Below are positions 16,060 to 24,129 of a DNA stretch of 64,000 nt, piece by piece (positions within the stretch are counted from its first letter, which is position 1; each line of letters opens with the position of its first letter). This DNA is from a bacterium (GTDB taxonomy: Bacteria > Patescibacteria > Paceibacteria > Moranbacterales > UBA1568), in contig JAKACP010000001.1 of the NCBI GenBank assembly GCA_021821305.1, forward strand, positions 762,100-826,099, in the 5' to 3' direction. Made by a program: the position numbers and the translations under genes. The notes beneath the pieces were generated by a model. It worked only from the letters and a program-made list of their open reading frames with translations, was not told where the DNA came from and made no database searches.

Positions 16060-18246
16060 ATGAAACTCCTCGTCGTCGAGTCGCCATCGAAGGCCAAGAC
16101 CATCAACAAATATCTCGGGAAGGACTACACGGTCGTCGCGTCCGTCGGCCATGTCCGCGATCTCCCGAAATCGAACAGGAACGCCATCGACATCGAGGGC
16201 GGTTTCGTGCCGCGCTACGAGGTGAGCCCCGGCAAGGAAAAGGTCATCCGCGAGATATCCGCGCTCGCCAAGAAGGCGGACGAGATCTACCTCGCGACCG
16301 ACCCCGACCGCGAAGGCGAAGCGATCGCCTGGCATGTCGCCGACGCCTGCAGGATCAAGGATCCGCGGCGCGTCCTCTTCTACGAGATCACGAAGAGCGG
16401 CGTCGAGACGGCGCTCCGCGAACCTCGTCCGCTCGACGAGAACCTCCGTCGCGCCCAGGAAGCCCGGCGCATCCTCGACCGTCTCGTCGGCTACGACCTC
16501 TCCGGGCTCATCTGGAAGAAGGTCCGCTACGGACTCTCCGCCGGCCGCGTCCAGTCCCCCGCGCTCCACATCATCGCGGAGCGAGAGCGCGAGATCACGG
16601 CGTTCATCCCGGAAATCTATTCCGTATTCTCCGCCGAATGTTCGACGAAGGGATCGGGAACGCTCACGCTTCTCCACACGACGAAACCGCGCCCGCAATC
16701 GGAACGCGAGGCGGTCCTCAAGGAAACCGAGGCGATCCTCTCGATCGCGCGGGAGCAGGATTGGGAAGTCGTCGACGTGAAGGAGACCGAGGCCCTGCGG
16801 CACCCGTCGCCCCCGTTCACGACCTCGACCCTGCAGCAGTCGGCGAGCTCACGGCTCGGCATGTCGCCGTCGCGGACCATGCGCGTCGCCCAGAAACTCT
16901 ACGAGGCGGGACACATCACCTATATGCGGACCGACTCGGTCACGCTCTCGTCCGACGCGATCGCGGACATCGCCGCCGAGGTGAAAAAGTCCTTCGGGGA
17001 GAACTACCTCGAGACACGGCAGTTCAAGACGAAGTCGAAAAACGCCCAGGAGGCGCACGAAGCCGTACGGCCGACGGACTTCGGCACGATACCGAAACTC
17101 GCAGGCGAGGAACAGAAACTCTATTCCCTCATCCGCACCCGCGCGATCGCCTCGCAGATGAAGTCGGCACAGCTCCTGCGGACGAAAGTCACCGCGAACA
17201 CCGTCGACCGGACACTCCCCGATTTCACTGCGACCGGATCGCGTCTCACGTTCGACGGATGGCTCGCGCTCGACAAGGCGGCCCGCAGCGACGACATCGA
17301 GCTCCCCGAGGCCAAGACGGGCGAAGCGCTCACGCTCAAGGATATCACCGTCGAGGAGAAACGGACGGAACCGCCGAAACGCTACTCCGAGGCCGGACTC
17401 GTCAAGGAGCTGGAGAAGCGCGGGATCGGACGCCCGTCCACCTACGCCTCGATCATCAAGACCATCATCGACCGCGGCTACGTCGAGAAGGAAGGCCGAT
17501 CGCTCAAGGCGACCGAGACCGGCGATGTCGTCGATTCGTTCCTCTCCGAGCATTTTCCCGACGTGGTCTCCGACACGCTGACCGCGGACATGGAAAACAA
17601 GCTCGACGAGATCGCTCGAGGCGAACGCGAATACGCGAAGACGCTCGGAGATTTCTATACGCCGTTCGCGAAAGAAGTGAAGGAGAAAGACAAATCGACC
17701 GGGAAAGCGACCCACCTCGGTGAGGCCGACGCCGCTCACGTCTGCCCGAAATGCGGGTCGTCCATGGTCATCAAGCTCGGCCGCTCCGGGAAATTCCTTT
17801 CCTGCGCGAAGTACCCGGAGTGCGACGGAGCCCTCACGATCGAGGGAAACGTGATCGAGGGGCCGAAGGCGACCGGCGAGAAATGTCCCGAGTGCGGTGG
17901 AGACCTCGTCGAACGGACCGGACGCTACGGCAAGTTCGTCTCCTGCGGAAACTACCCGAAATGCAAATACATCAAGAAGGACGACCCGGCCAATCCGATG
18001 AACGGAACGGGCGTGAAATGCCCGGTCTGCAAGGAAGGCGAGATGGTCGAGAAGAAGGGGCGCTTCGGCATCTTCTACGCCTGCTCCAACTATCCGAAAT
18101 GCCGGCACGCGATCAAGGCCAAGCCCACCGGGAAACTCTGCGATCTCTGCGGATCGCTCATGATGGAAGGGACGAAAACGATACCGGACCGATGCAGCAG
18201 CAAAACGTGCCCCAACCACAATCCTCATAAGCTACAAAAGTCCTAA
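16060..18246 (+). CDS. topA: DNA topoisomerase I
   Basis: Type IA topoisomerase that relaxes negative supercoils. 728 residues: Toprim domain (LVVESPSKAKTI at 4-15, DPDREGEA at 81-88), GYDLSGLIWKKV, AGRVQSPAL, active-site region with Tyr288 in GHITYMRTDS, and SEAGLVKELEKRGIGRPSTYA. Four zinc-ribbon modules follow the core: three full ones (CPKCGSSM...CAKYPEC, CPECGGDL...CGNYPKC, CPVCKEGE...CSNYPKC) and a final variant (CDLCGSLM...CSSKTC). It follows dprA after about 90 bases of A-rich spacer. Confidence 0.97.
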   Translation: MKLLVVESPSKAKTINKYLGKDYTVVASVGHVRDLPKSNRNAIDIEGGFVPRYEVSPGKEKVIREISALAKKADEIYLATDPDREGEAIAWHVADACRIKDPRRVLFYEITKSGVETALREPRPLDENLRRAQEARRILDRLVGYDLSGLIWKKVRYGLSAGRVQSPALHIIAEREREITAFIPEIYSVFSAECSTKGSGTLTLLHTTKPRPQSEREAVLKETEAILSIAREQDWEVVDVKETEALRHPSPPFTTSTLQQSASSRLGMSPSRTMRVAQKLYEAGHITYMRTDSVTLSSDAIADIAAEVKKSFGENYLETRQFKTKSKNAQEAHEAVRPTDFGTIPKLAGEEQKLYSLIRTRAIASQMKSAQLLRTKVTANTVDRTLPDFTATGSRLTFDGWLALDKAARSDDIELPEAKTGEALTLKDITVEEKRTEPPKRYSEAGLVKELEKRGIGRPSTYASIIKTIIDRGYVEKEGRSLKATETGDVVDSFLSEHFPDVVSDTLTADMENKLDEIARGEREYAKTLGDFYTPFAKEVKEKDKSTGKATHLGEADAAHVCPKCGSSMVIKLGRSGKFLSCAKYPECDGALTIEGNVIEGPKATGEKCPECGGDLVERTGRYGKFVSCGNYPKCKYIKKDDPANPMNGTGVKCPVCKEGEMVEKKGRFGIFYACSNYPKCRHAIKAKPTGKLCDLCGSLMMEGTKTIPDRCSSKTCPNHNPHKLQKS

Positions 18247-18253
18247 TCATTCA

Positions 18254-18303
18254 CCCTGTGTAATCCGGCTCTGCCGGTCCGCCTTTGGCGGAATTACACA
18301 GGG
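18254..18303. repeat. 50-bp clover-leaf repeat (CCCTGTGTAAT ends)
   Basis: Perfect 11-bp terminal inverted repeats CCCTGTGTAAT/ATTACACAGGG enclose two perfect hairpins, CCGGC-TCT-GCCGG and TCCGCC-TTT-GGCGGA, filling the whole 50 bp. The fold is a three-way junction like REP elements. The terminal sequence is closely related to the 12-bp inverted repeat CCCTGTGAAATA that bounds the GIY-YIG gene at 38652-38932, suggesting a non-autonomous relative of that element. It lies 8 bases after the topA stop; there is no T-run, so it is not an ordinary terminator. Confidence 0.8.
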
Positions 18304-18386
18304 CAAGCCCTCACCAAGAAGACGGCATGATCATCGGATGCGGCATACGGAGCCGCCGGCGTGCTTGAGAAAAAGACCTTCTCCAC

Positions 18387-18420
18387 AAAAAACGCCCGTC
18401 CGATACCGGAAGGGCGTTTT
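18387..18420. terminator. bidirectional terminator between topA and PilX-like gene
   Basis: AAAACGCCC-g-TCCG-atac-CGGA-a-GGGCGTTTT, a 13-pair stem flanked by A and T runs. Serves topA (plus) and the PilX-like gene (minus). Confidence 0.85.
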
Positions 18421-18452
18421 CCATCATGGCATTCCGACGGCTATCGTCGCTC

Positions 18453-19235
18453 CTAGCGATACACCGACACGCTCACGAGCCGATGATCGGATGTGCCGTA
18501 AAAATCCGAGTTGGTGTAGATCTTCACGTAACTCGCATCGACATCGGGAGTGTCCGACCCGGTCTCATTGTCCACCGAGGCGATACACCCGTAGTTGTTC
18601 AGGTTTTTCCTCGAACAGGTGGCAAAGGCCGCGAAGTCCGAATCCGACAGATTCGATTGGAAGTTTATCTTGTATCGTCCGGCTGCGGTACGTTCTACGC
18701 TCGAGACATTGTAGCTGGCACGGATCGAGCACATGCCACCAGGGCAGGATGTCCCGTCGAAGTTCACCCACGCCTTCGCTTGGCCGTCCGTCGCCTGCGC
18801 CACCGCCACTTCCACCGCCCGCGCAGTGGATCCGGCGATACCCTCGGATTTGATCTTGACCACGCGATCTCGCCAGTTCGTGGCTGTACAGTCCGTGAAG
18901 ACCGTCGTCTCATCCTCGTAGAAAGCGACCTTCGCGGTCCCGCCCGCGGCATTGAAGGTGATCGTGCCGGCACTGCAGGAAGTGCCGAGGTTTCCGGCGA
19001 GCGCATCGAGGCTTCCTGGGCTGACCTTGTAGATCTGGTAGAGCACCTCCTCCACCCCGGAATCCGCCACCTGGAAGGAGCGGGCGGAACTGCCGGTGGA
19101 GAGCGAGGCTTTGCGGTCGAGGAGGGCCGTGGAGAGGATCGTGAGCGAGGTCACGAGGAGGATCGAGAGGATGAGAAGGGAAAAGACGAGTACGGAGCCT
19201 TTGGGGAGAACCTTGGAGAAACGGGCGGTTTTCAT
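18453..19235 (-). CDS. PilX-like type IV pilus accessory/minor pilin
   Basis: A 260-residue protein whose N-terminus (MKTARFSKVLPKGSVLVFSL, then LILSILLVTSLTILSTALLD) has the basic leader, Gly and long hydrophobic helix of type IV pilin-like proteins of the PilX group, followed by the characteristic ARSFQVADSGVEEVLYQIYK. The C-terminal part (RYKINFQSNLSDSDFAAFATC...ASYVKIYT...VSVSVYR) resembles the beta-sandwich motif seen in phage tail fibres and H-type-lectin-like domains, so it may bind a surface ligand. Several Cys residues could form disulfides. It is probably assembled by the T4P machinery whose ATPase is at 33810..35558. Confidence 0.7.
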   Translation of the reverse strand: MKTARFSKVLPKGSVLVFSLLILSILLVTSLTILSTALLDRKASLSTGSSARSFQVADSGVEEVLYQIYKVSPGSLDALAGNLGTSCSAGTITFNAAGGTAKVAFYEDETTVFTDCTATNWRDRVVKIKSEGIAGSTARAVEVAVAQATDGQAKAWVNFDGTSCPGGMCSIRASYNVSSVERTAAGRYKINFQSNLSDSDFAAFATCSRKNLNNYGCIASVDNETGSDTPDVDASYVKIYTNSDFYGTSDHRLVSVSVYR

Positions 19236-19373
19236 AATCGTATTTACTCAATTATTTGTCCTCAATATACCACAAAAATCGGAATTTCGATATCAGGCTC
19301 CCAAGTAAAAGACCAGACATCTCGTCGCCTGGTCCTTATCCGCTCATCCGACATGCATAACCCGCTCCGTCCC

Positions 19374-20786
19374 TTATACCGTCCGCACCATGAGGAGATT
19401 GGTCCCGCCTCGCTGTCCGAACGGCACGCCGGCGGATACCACGAAGCGATCCCCCTTCTTGGCGAGTTTTTCCTTGACGAGGATATTTTTCGTGCGCTCC
19501 ATGACTTGGCTCGTATATTTGAACGGGGCCACGTGGTAGCCGTAGCATCCGTAAGAGAGGCAGACACGGCGTATGGCGTAATCCCAGGGAGTGAAGACGA
19601 TGATCGGCTGACTCGGACGATACCGGGATACGGATCGCGGAGTGAAACCGGACTCAGTGAGCGCGACGATGACCTTGGCATTCGTCTCACGCGCTACCGC
19701 TACGACCGCCTCGCTCACCGATTCGGCGATCGAATCGAGGCCGAGCGCGTCATCGCGCGACAACGGACGACGGAACGGTTCGGCTTCGACCGTCTCGGCG
19801 ACCCGCGCCATCGTGGCGACCGCCTCGACCGGGAATTCCCCGAGCGTCGTCTCCTCGGAGAGCATGACGGCGTCCGTCCCGTCGAGGATGGCGTTGGCGA
19901 TATCGTTGACTTCGGCACGCGTCGGCACCGGCGCGTGTATCATCGATTCGAGCATCTGCGTCGCGACGATGACCGGCTTGCCGAGTTCGCGCGCCATGTG
20001 GACGATCCGCTTCTGGAGGAGCGGTACCTGCTCCATCGGCATCTCGACCGCGAGATCGCCGCGCGCGACCATCACGCCGTCCGCCGCGAGAAGGATCCCG
20101 TCGAGATTCTCGATCGCCTGCTCGGTCTCGATCTTGGCGATGATCAGCGCTTTGGACTTTTTCTTGTTCAGGATCGCACGGAGTTCGTGCACGTCCTCGG
20201 CCCGCCGCACGAAGGAAAGCGCCACGAAATCGACCTCCTGCGAAAGGCCGAACTCGAGATCCTTCCGGTCCTTGGCGGTGAGTGAACTTATCTTCAGCTC
20301 GGTCCCCGGCAGGTTGACACCCCGGCGGCCCTTGGTCTCCCCTCCGACGACGATCCGGCAGTGGATATCGGTCCCGGACACCTTGAGCACCTCGAGTTTC
20401 TTCTTGCCGTCGTCGAGCAGGATGAATTTTCCGGGCTTGATCTCCTTGGGGAGCGCCGCATAGTTCACGAACGCCCGATGCTCGTCACCAACGCACTTCT
20501 TGGTCGTCAGCGTGAAGTCGTCGCCGTTTTTGAGCATGACACGATCCTGATAGAAATCCCCGATACGGATCTTCGGCCCCGAGAGATCCTGGAGTATCGC
20601 GATCGGCGTCTTCAGCCGTTTCGAGACCTTTCGGACGATACCGAGGGACCGAGTATGCTCCTCATGGCTCCCATGGGAGAAATTGAGCCTGGCCACGTTG
20701 AGCCCGGCCGACACCATTTTCGAGAATACCGCCTCGTCGGCCGATACCGGTCCGATCGTCGCGACGATCTTGGTCTTTTTCAACAT
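19374..20786 (-). CDS. pyk: pyruvate kinase
   Basis: Last step of glycolysis, PEP + ADP to pyruvate + ATP. From MLKKTKIVATIGPVSADEAV (start 20786; the longer upstream frame has no homology) the product is 470 residues. Seen: MVSAGLNVARLNFSHGSHEEH, LQDLSGPKIRIG, the B domain, the signature IAKIETEQAIENLDGIL with the catalytic Lys and Glu, MVARGDLAVEMP, TQMLESMI, PTRAEVNDIANAILDGTDAVMLSEETTLG, and the C-terminal domain. It is the only glycolytic enzyme in the window apart from the sugar-phosphate mutase and isomerase. Confidence 0.97.
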   Translation of the reverse strand: MLKKTKIVATIGPVSADEAVFSKMVSAGLNVARLNFSHGSHEEHTRSLGIVRKVSKRLKTPIAILQDLSGPKIRIGDFYQDRVMLKNGDDFTLTTKKCVGDEHRAFVNYAALPKEIKPGKFILLDDGKKKLEVLKVSGTDIHCRIVVGGETKGRRGVNLPGTELKISSLTAKDRKDLEFGLSQEVDFVALSFVRRAEDVHELRAILNKKKSKALIIAKIETEQAIENLDGILLAADGVMVARGDLAVEMPMEQVPLLQKRIVHMARELGKPVIVATQMLESMIHAPVPTRAEVNDIANAILDGTDAVMLSEETTLGEFPVEAVATMARVAETVEAEPFRRPLSRDDALGLDSIAESVSEAVVAVARETNAKVIVALTESGFTPRSVSRYRPSQPIIVFTPWDYAIRRVCLSYGCYGYHVAPFKYTSQVMERTKNILVKEKLAKKGDRFVVSAGVPFGQRGGTNLLMVRTV

Positions 20787-20875
20787 AGATACGATTAAGT
20801 GATTATCCTGGATACCGGAGACGCGCCATGGAGGAATATACCCCGTTCGAGCGCCGAAAGCAAGACTCGGTCGGC

Positions 20876-21700
20876 TCATCGGAGGATCCGGAACAGCTTG
20901 CCGATCGCGAGCGCCGCGACGAACAACGCCCCGGCGGAGAGCACGATCGTCCCACCGGACGGGAGATCGAACGCGTAGGACAGGAAAAATCCGATGAGGA
21001 ACGCCGTGATCGAGAATCCGATCGAAAGCAGTATCGTCGTGCGGAACCCCCTTCCGAACTGGAGCGCCGAGAGCACCGGTATCACCATGAGCGCTCCGAG
21101 GAGAAGCACGCCGACGATCTGGAGCGAGGCGGCCGCGGTGAGCGCGGTGAGGCCCACGAAGGCGGTATTCACGAGCCCGACCCGGACACCCGACACCTTC
21201 GCGAGATCCTCGTCGAGCGAGAGCAGGAACAGCGGCCGGTAGAATCGGAAGAAAAATAGCAGGGCCGCGATGGCGAGCCCCGCGAGGAACAGGAGTTCGG
21301 CCTCCGACACCGTCGCGAGACTCCCGAAGAGGTAGCTCATGAGATTGACGTTGGAGACGCCGGAAAGCGACACGATCACGACCGCGGCCGCGAGACTCAC
21401 CGAGAGGAACAGCACGAGCACCGCTTCCGTCATGACGCGCCCCGACAAGCGGAGGCGATCCACCCCGAGCGCCGCGAGAAGCGAGACGGCCACCGCACCG
21501 ACCGCAGGCGATATCCCGAAGAAGATCGATCCGGCGACCCCGAGAAGCGAGACATGCGCGAGCGTGTCCGCGAGGAACGAGAGCCTGCGGACGACGAGGA
21601 ACATGCCGACCGCCGGCGCGAGCACCGAGATCACGAGGCCCGCGGAAAACGCCCGGGCGAGAAAATCATATTGGAAGAGGTCCTGTATGAGCATATACAT
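20876..21700 (-). CDS. znuB: metal ABC transporter permease (ZnuB-like)
   Basis: 274-residue ABC-3 family permease with about eight membrane helices (e.g. LVVRRLSFLADTLAHVSLLGVAG, ADTLAHVSL being the family hallmark). It sits 3 bases after the ATPase gene in a zur-znuA-znuC-znuB operon. It forms the membrane channel for Zn (or Mn) import. Confidence 0.92.
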   Translation of the reverse strand: MYMLIQDLFQYDFLARAFSAGLVISVLAPAVGMFLVVRRLSFLADTLAHVSLLGVAGSIFFGISPAVGAVAVSLLAALGVDRLRLSGRVMTEAVLVLFLSVSLAAAVVIVSLSGVSNVNLMSYLFGSLATVSEAELLFLAGLAIAALLFFFRFYRPLFLLSLDEDLAKVSGVRVGLVNTAFVGLTALTAAASLQIVGVLLLGALMVIPVLSALQFGRGFRTTILLSIGFSITAFLIGFFLSYAFDLPSGGTIVLSAGALFVAALAIGKLFRILR

Positions 21701-21703
21701 ATG

Positions 21704-22417
21704 TCAGTGTGACAGGTGAGCCGCCGCGACGTCCGCGTCAGTTTTCTTCGAATGGAACGCCCCCTTCTCGAGCGAGAAGACGGATCCGGCTTCCTCGAAG
21801 ACGGTGTCGAGGTCGTGCGAGACGAGGACGATAGTCATACCGGAACGGTTGAGCGACGAGAGGAACGCGAAGAATCTCTCCTGTGACGCCGCATCGACGC
21901 TCGCCGTCGGTTCGTCGAGCACGAGGAGCCGCGGTCTCGACACGAGGGCGCGCGCGATGAACACCCGCTGACGCTCGCCACCGGACAATTCCCCGATCCT
22001 CCGATGGGCGAGATGTCCGATCTCCGCGATCCGGAGTGCCTCATCCACCGGCTGACAGTATTCCATGCCGAACTGACAGAGCGATGCGCCTTTTTTTGCC
22101 ATATGCCCGCTCTCCACGATCTCCCTCACCGTCGCGGGGAATTCCCGCTCACGCTGAAGGACGTACTGAGGGACATAGCCGATCGACGCCCAATCGGAAA
22201 ACTCCCGGATCGGCGTCCCGAACAGGCTGATCTCCCCTTCGGAAGGACGGAGCAATCCGAGCAGGAGTCGGAGCGCGGTCGTCTTCCCCGCTCCGTTCCC
22301 GCCGACGATCCCGACATAGTCGCCATCCTTGATCGAGAACGAAAGATCCTTGAACAGCGGCTCCGCGCCCTCATAGGCGAACACGACTCCCTTGAATTGT
22401 ATGGCGAGAGAATTCAT
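21704..22417 (-). CDS. znuC: metal ABC transporter ATPase (ZnuC-like)
   Basis: From MNSLAIQFKGVVFAYEGAEP (22417) 237 residues. Walker A GGNGAGKTT, Q-loop YVPQ, signature LSGGERQRVFIARAL, Walker B LLVLDEPTASVD and H-loop VSHDLDTV. The C-terminus has several His residues (FHSKKTDADVAAAHLSH). It powers the ZnuAB importer; the same operon carries the regulator and binding protein. Confidence 0.95.
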   Translation of the reverse strand: MNSLAIQFKGVVFAYEGAEPLFKDLSFSIKDGDYVGIVGGNGAGKTTALRLLLGLLRPSEGEISLFGTPIREFSDWASIGYVPQYVLQREREFPATVREIVESGHMAKKGASLCQFGMEYCQPVDEALRIAEIGHLAHRRIGELSGGERQRVFIARALVSRPRLLVLDEPTASVDAASQERFFAFLSSLNRSGMTIVLVSHDLDTVFEEAGSVFSLEKGAFHSKKTDADVAAAHLSH

Positions 22418-22437
22418 AGGTAATAGGAGGATAGGTT

Positions 22438-23397
22438 CTATAAGCTCGCTTTGCACTCGAGCGCCTTGGAAAGATTCGCAAGATTCTCGCGCATCACGGA
22501 GAAATAATCCTCTCCTCGGGCGACAGCTTCGGGAGACAGCCCCTCGAGCGGATCGAAGACGAGCGTCTCAGCTCCGATCTCGCGTGCAAGCGTCTCCGAC
22601 ACCTTCGGCGAGACGAGCGTCTCGAAGAAAATATACCGTATATTCTCCTTTTTCGCGAGGTCGACAAGATCCGCCATCCGGCCGGCCGACGGTTCCATCT
22701 CGGGAGAAAGACCGGAGATCGAATGCGCGGTGAACCCGTAGCGTTCCGAAAGGTAGGCGAACGCGTTGTGCGAGGCGATCACCTCATGCCGGACGCAGGA
22801 CGAAAGCGTCGTCCGATACTCCGCATCAAGCGCCGCAAGTCCGGACATCGCTTCCGCCGCCGACGACTCGTACGCTTCCGTGTGGGCCGGATATTTCCCG
22901 GAAAGCGCGTCTCGGATCGAACCGACGATGCCCGCGGCGAACACCGGATCGAGCCAGAAGTGCGGGTCGTATGTCCCGCGTGCCTCTTCCGTTTCCTCTT
23001 CGTGTTCCTCCTTCACGAGAAGTGAGACCGACCGGGACGCGTCGATGACGATCACGCCCTTCCCCCGGAGCGACCGGGCGAGATTCTCCGCCCACGGATC
23101 CATGCCGGCCCCGTTCATGACGAAGATATCCGCCTGTTCGATCGAGATGAGGTCCCGGGGCGTCGGTTCATACTCGTGCGGCTCGATGCCCGAGGGGACG
23201 ATCGACGATACCTCCACGGCCTCACCGCCGGCCATGCGGGAAAATTCCGCGAGCGGATAGAATGTCGCGATGATCCGCGGCTTCCCCTCGCCCGCTATCC
23301 CGTTTTCCGTCACGATCGGCGCGTCGCTCCGAAAGGAGAAGACGCTCAGGGCGACGAGCGCGATCACGCCCAGGGCGATGAGGATGATTTTTTTCAT
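22438..23397 (-). CDS. znuA: metal ABC transporter substrate-binding protein (ZnuA-like)
   Basis: From MKKIILIALGVIALVALSVF (23397) 319 residues with an N-terminal membrane anchor/signal. Cluster A-I fold with metal-ligand His residues in SGIEPHEYEPTPRDL, TYDPHFWLDP and VIASHNAFAYLSERYGF, plus an acidic/His loop KEEHEEETEEA typical of zinc binders. No lipobox Cys is evident, so it is probably held by the uncleaved helix. In operon with its ATPase, permease and Zur-type regulator. Confidence 0.94.
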   Translation of the reverse strand: MKKIILIALGVIALVALSVFSFRSDAPIVTENGIAGEGKPRIIATFYPLAEFSRMAGGEAVEVSSIVPSGIEPHEYEPTPRDLISIEQADIFVMNGAGMDPWAENLARSLRGKGVIVIDASRSVSLLVKEEHEEETEEARGTYDPHFWLDPVFAAGIVGSIRDALSGKYPAHTEAYESSAAEAMSGLAALDAEYRTTLSSCVRHEVIASHNAFAYLSERYGFTAHSISGLSPEMEPSAGRMADLVDLAKKENIRYIFFETLVSPKVSETLAREIGAETLVFDPLEGLSPEAVARGEDYFSVMRENLANLSKALECKASL

Positions 23398-23422
23398 GTC
23401 GGTCATATTCATATGATTCTCG

Positions 23423-23845
23423 TCACTGACAGCTTCCGCACAATCCGAAAAATTCGAGCGAATGGTCGAGAACGCGGAATCCTTCTTTTTTCTCGATCCT
23501 CCGTTCCTCGCATTCCCACGACTCCTCCTTCACCGCGACATCCCGGACCGTGCCGCAATCGACGCAGACGAGATGGTGGTGGTGCGGCCCGGCGAGCTCA
23601 TAGAGCGCCACATCGTTGCGGAGCGTGAGTTCGGACACGTACCCGGCGGTCTTCAGGAACTCGATTTCGCGATACACCGTCGTCTTGTTGAAACTCCGCG
23701 GACCGGACGCGAGGCGCCGCTCGATATCCGGCACCGAAAGAGGGGACTGCGCCGTTTCGAGCGTCCGAAGAAGCGCCTCCCGGGCCGCCGATCGGCGGAA
23801 ACCATTCGTTTTCAATTCATCGAGTATCCGTTTCGTCGTTTCCAT
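23423..23845 (-). CDS. zur: Fur-family regulator, probably zinc-responsive (Zur)
   Basis: From METTKRILDELKTNGFRRSA (23845) 140 residues. N-terminal winged helix (SVPDIERRLASGPRSFNKTTVYREIEFL), then the metal/dimer domain with GPHHHHLVCVDCG (Cys94, Cys97) and a terminal CGSCQ (Cys136, Cys139) forming the structural zinc site. Four consecutive His residues belong to the regulatory site. It is first in the znu operon, and its promoter contains a perfect palindrome in the spacer, so it likely represses itself and the transporter when zinc is sufficient. Zinc rather than iron or manganese is inferred from context. Confidence 0.9.
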   Translation of the reverse strand: METTKRILDELKTNGFRRSAAREALLRTLETAQSPLSVPDIERRLASGPRSFNKTTVYREIEFLKTAGYVSELTLRNDVALYELAGPHHHHLVCVDCGTVRDVAVKEESWECEERRIEKKEGFRVLDHSLEFFGLCGSCQ

Positions 23846-23851
23846 ATCCGC

Positions 23852-23881
23852 ACTATAACGCAACTCGGTTGCGTTTGTAAA
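23852..23881 (-). promoter_or_regulatory. zur-znu promoter with operator palindrome in the spacer
   Basis: Minus strand: -35 TTTACA (23876-23881), 18-base spacer, -10 TATAGT (23852-23857). The spacer is filled by the perfect palindrome AACGCAAC-CGA-GTTGCGTT (23857-23875). The -10 ends 6 bases before the ATG, so the transcript is probably leaderless. Repressor bound here would block RNA polymerase directly. Confidence 0.75.
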
Positions 23882-23891
23882 GGGGAGCGGC

Positions 23892-23921
23892 TTGCCGAAA
23901 GAAGGGTTCGATACCTATACT
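23892..23921 (+). promoter_or_regulatory. promoter for rel
   Basis: -35 TTGCCG, 18-base spacer, -10 TATACT, on the strand opposite to zur; predicts a leader of about 200 bases before the rel start at 24130. The 284-base zur-rel gap holds nothing else I can identify apart from the short palindromic ACTGTAGTATATACGTACGT. Confidence 0.45.
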
Positions 23922-24129
23922 GTAGTATATACGTACGTCGACCCGAGCACCTGCCGAACCGGATAAGCGCTCTTCTCGGAGAAAATCCCTCGATACGCGG
24001 CCCCTGCCCGGTGTGGGCTCCCCCGTATATGCCGCCCGCACTCCCCTCACGAGCCCCTTATTTTCAGACGACAAGCAAAAAGTCTTTCTCTTATTTCAGG
24101 CATTGAGATATGAGACAGGCTCCAACACT

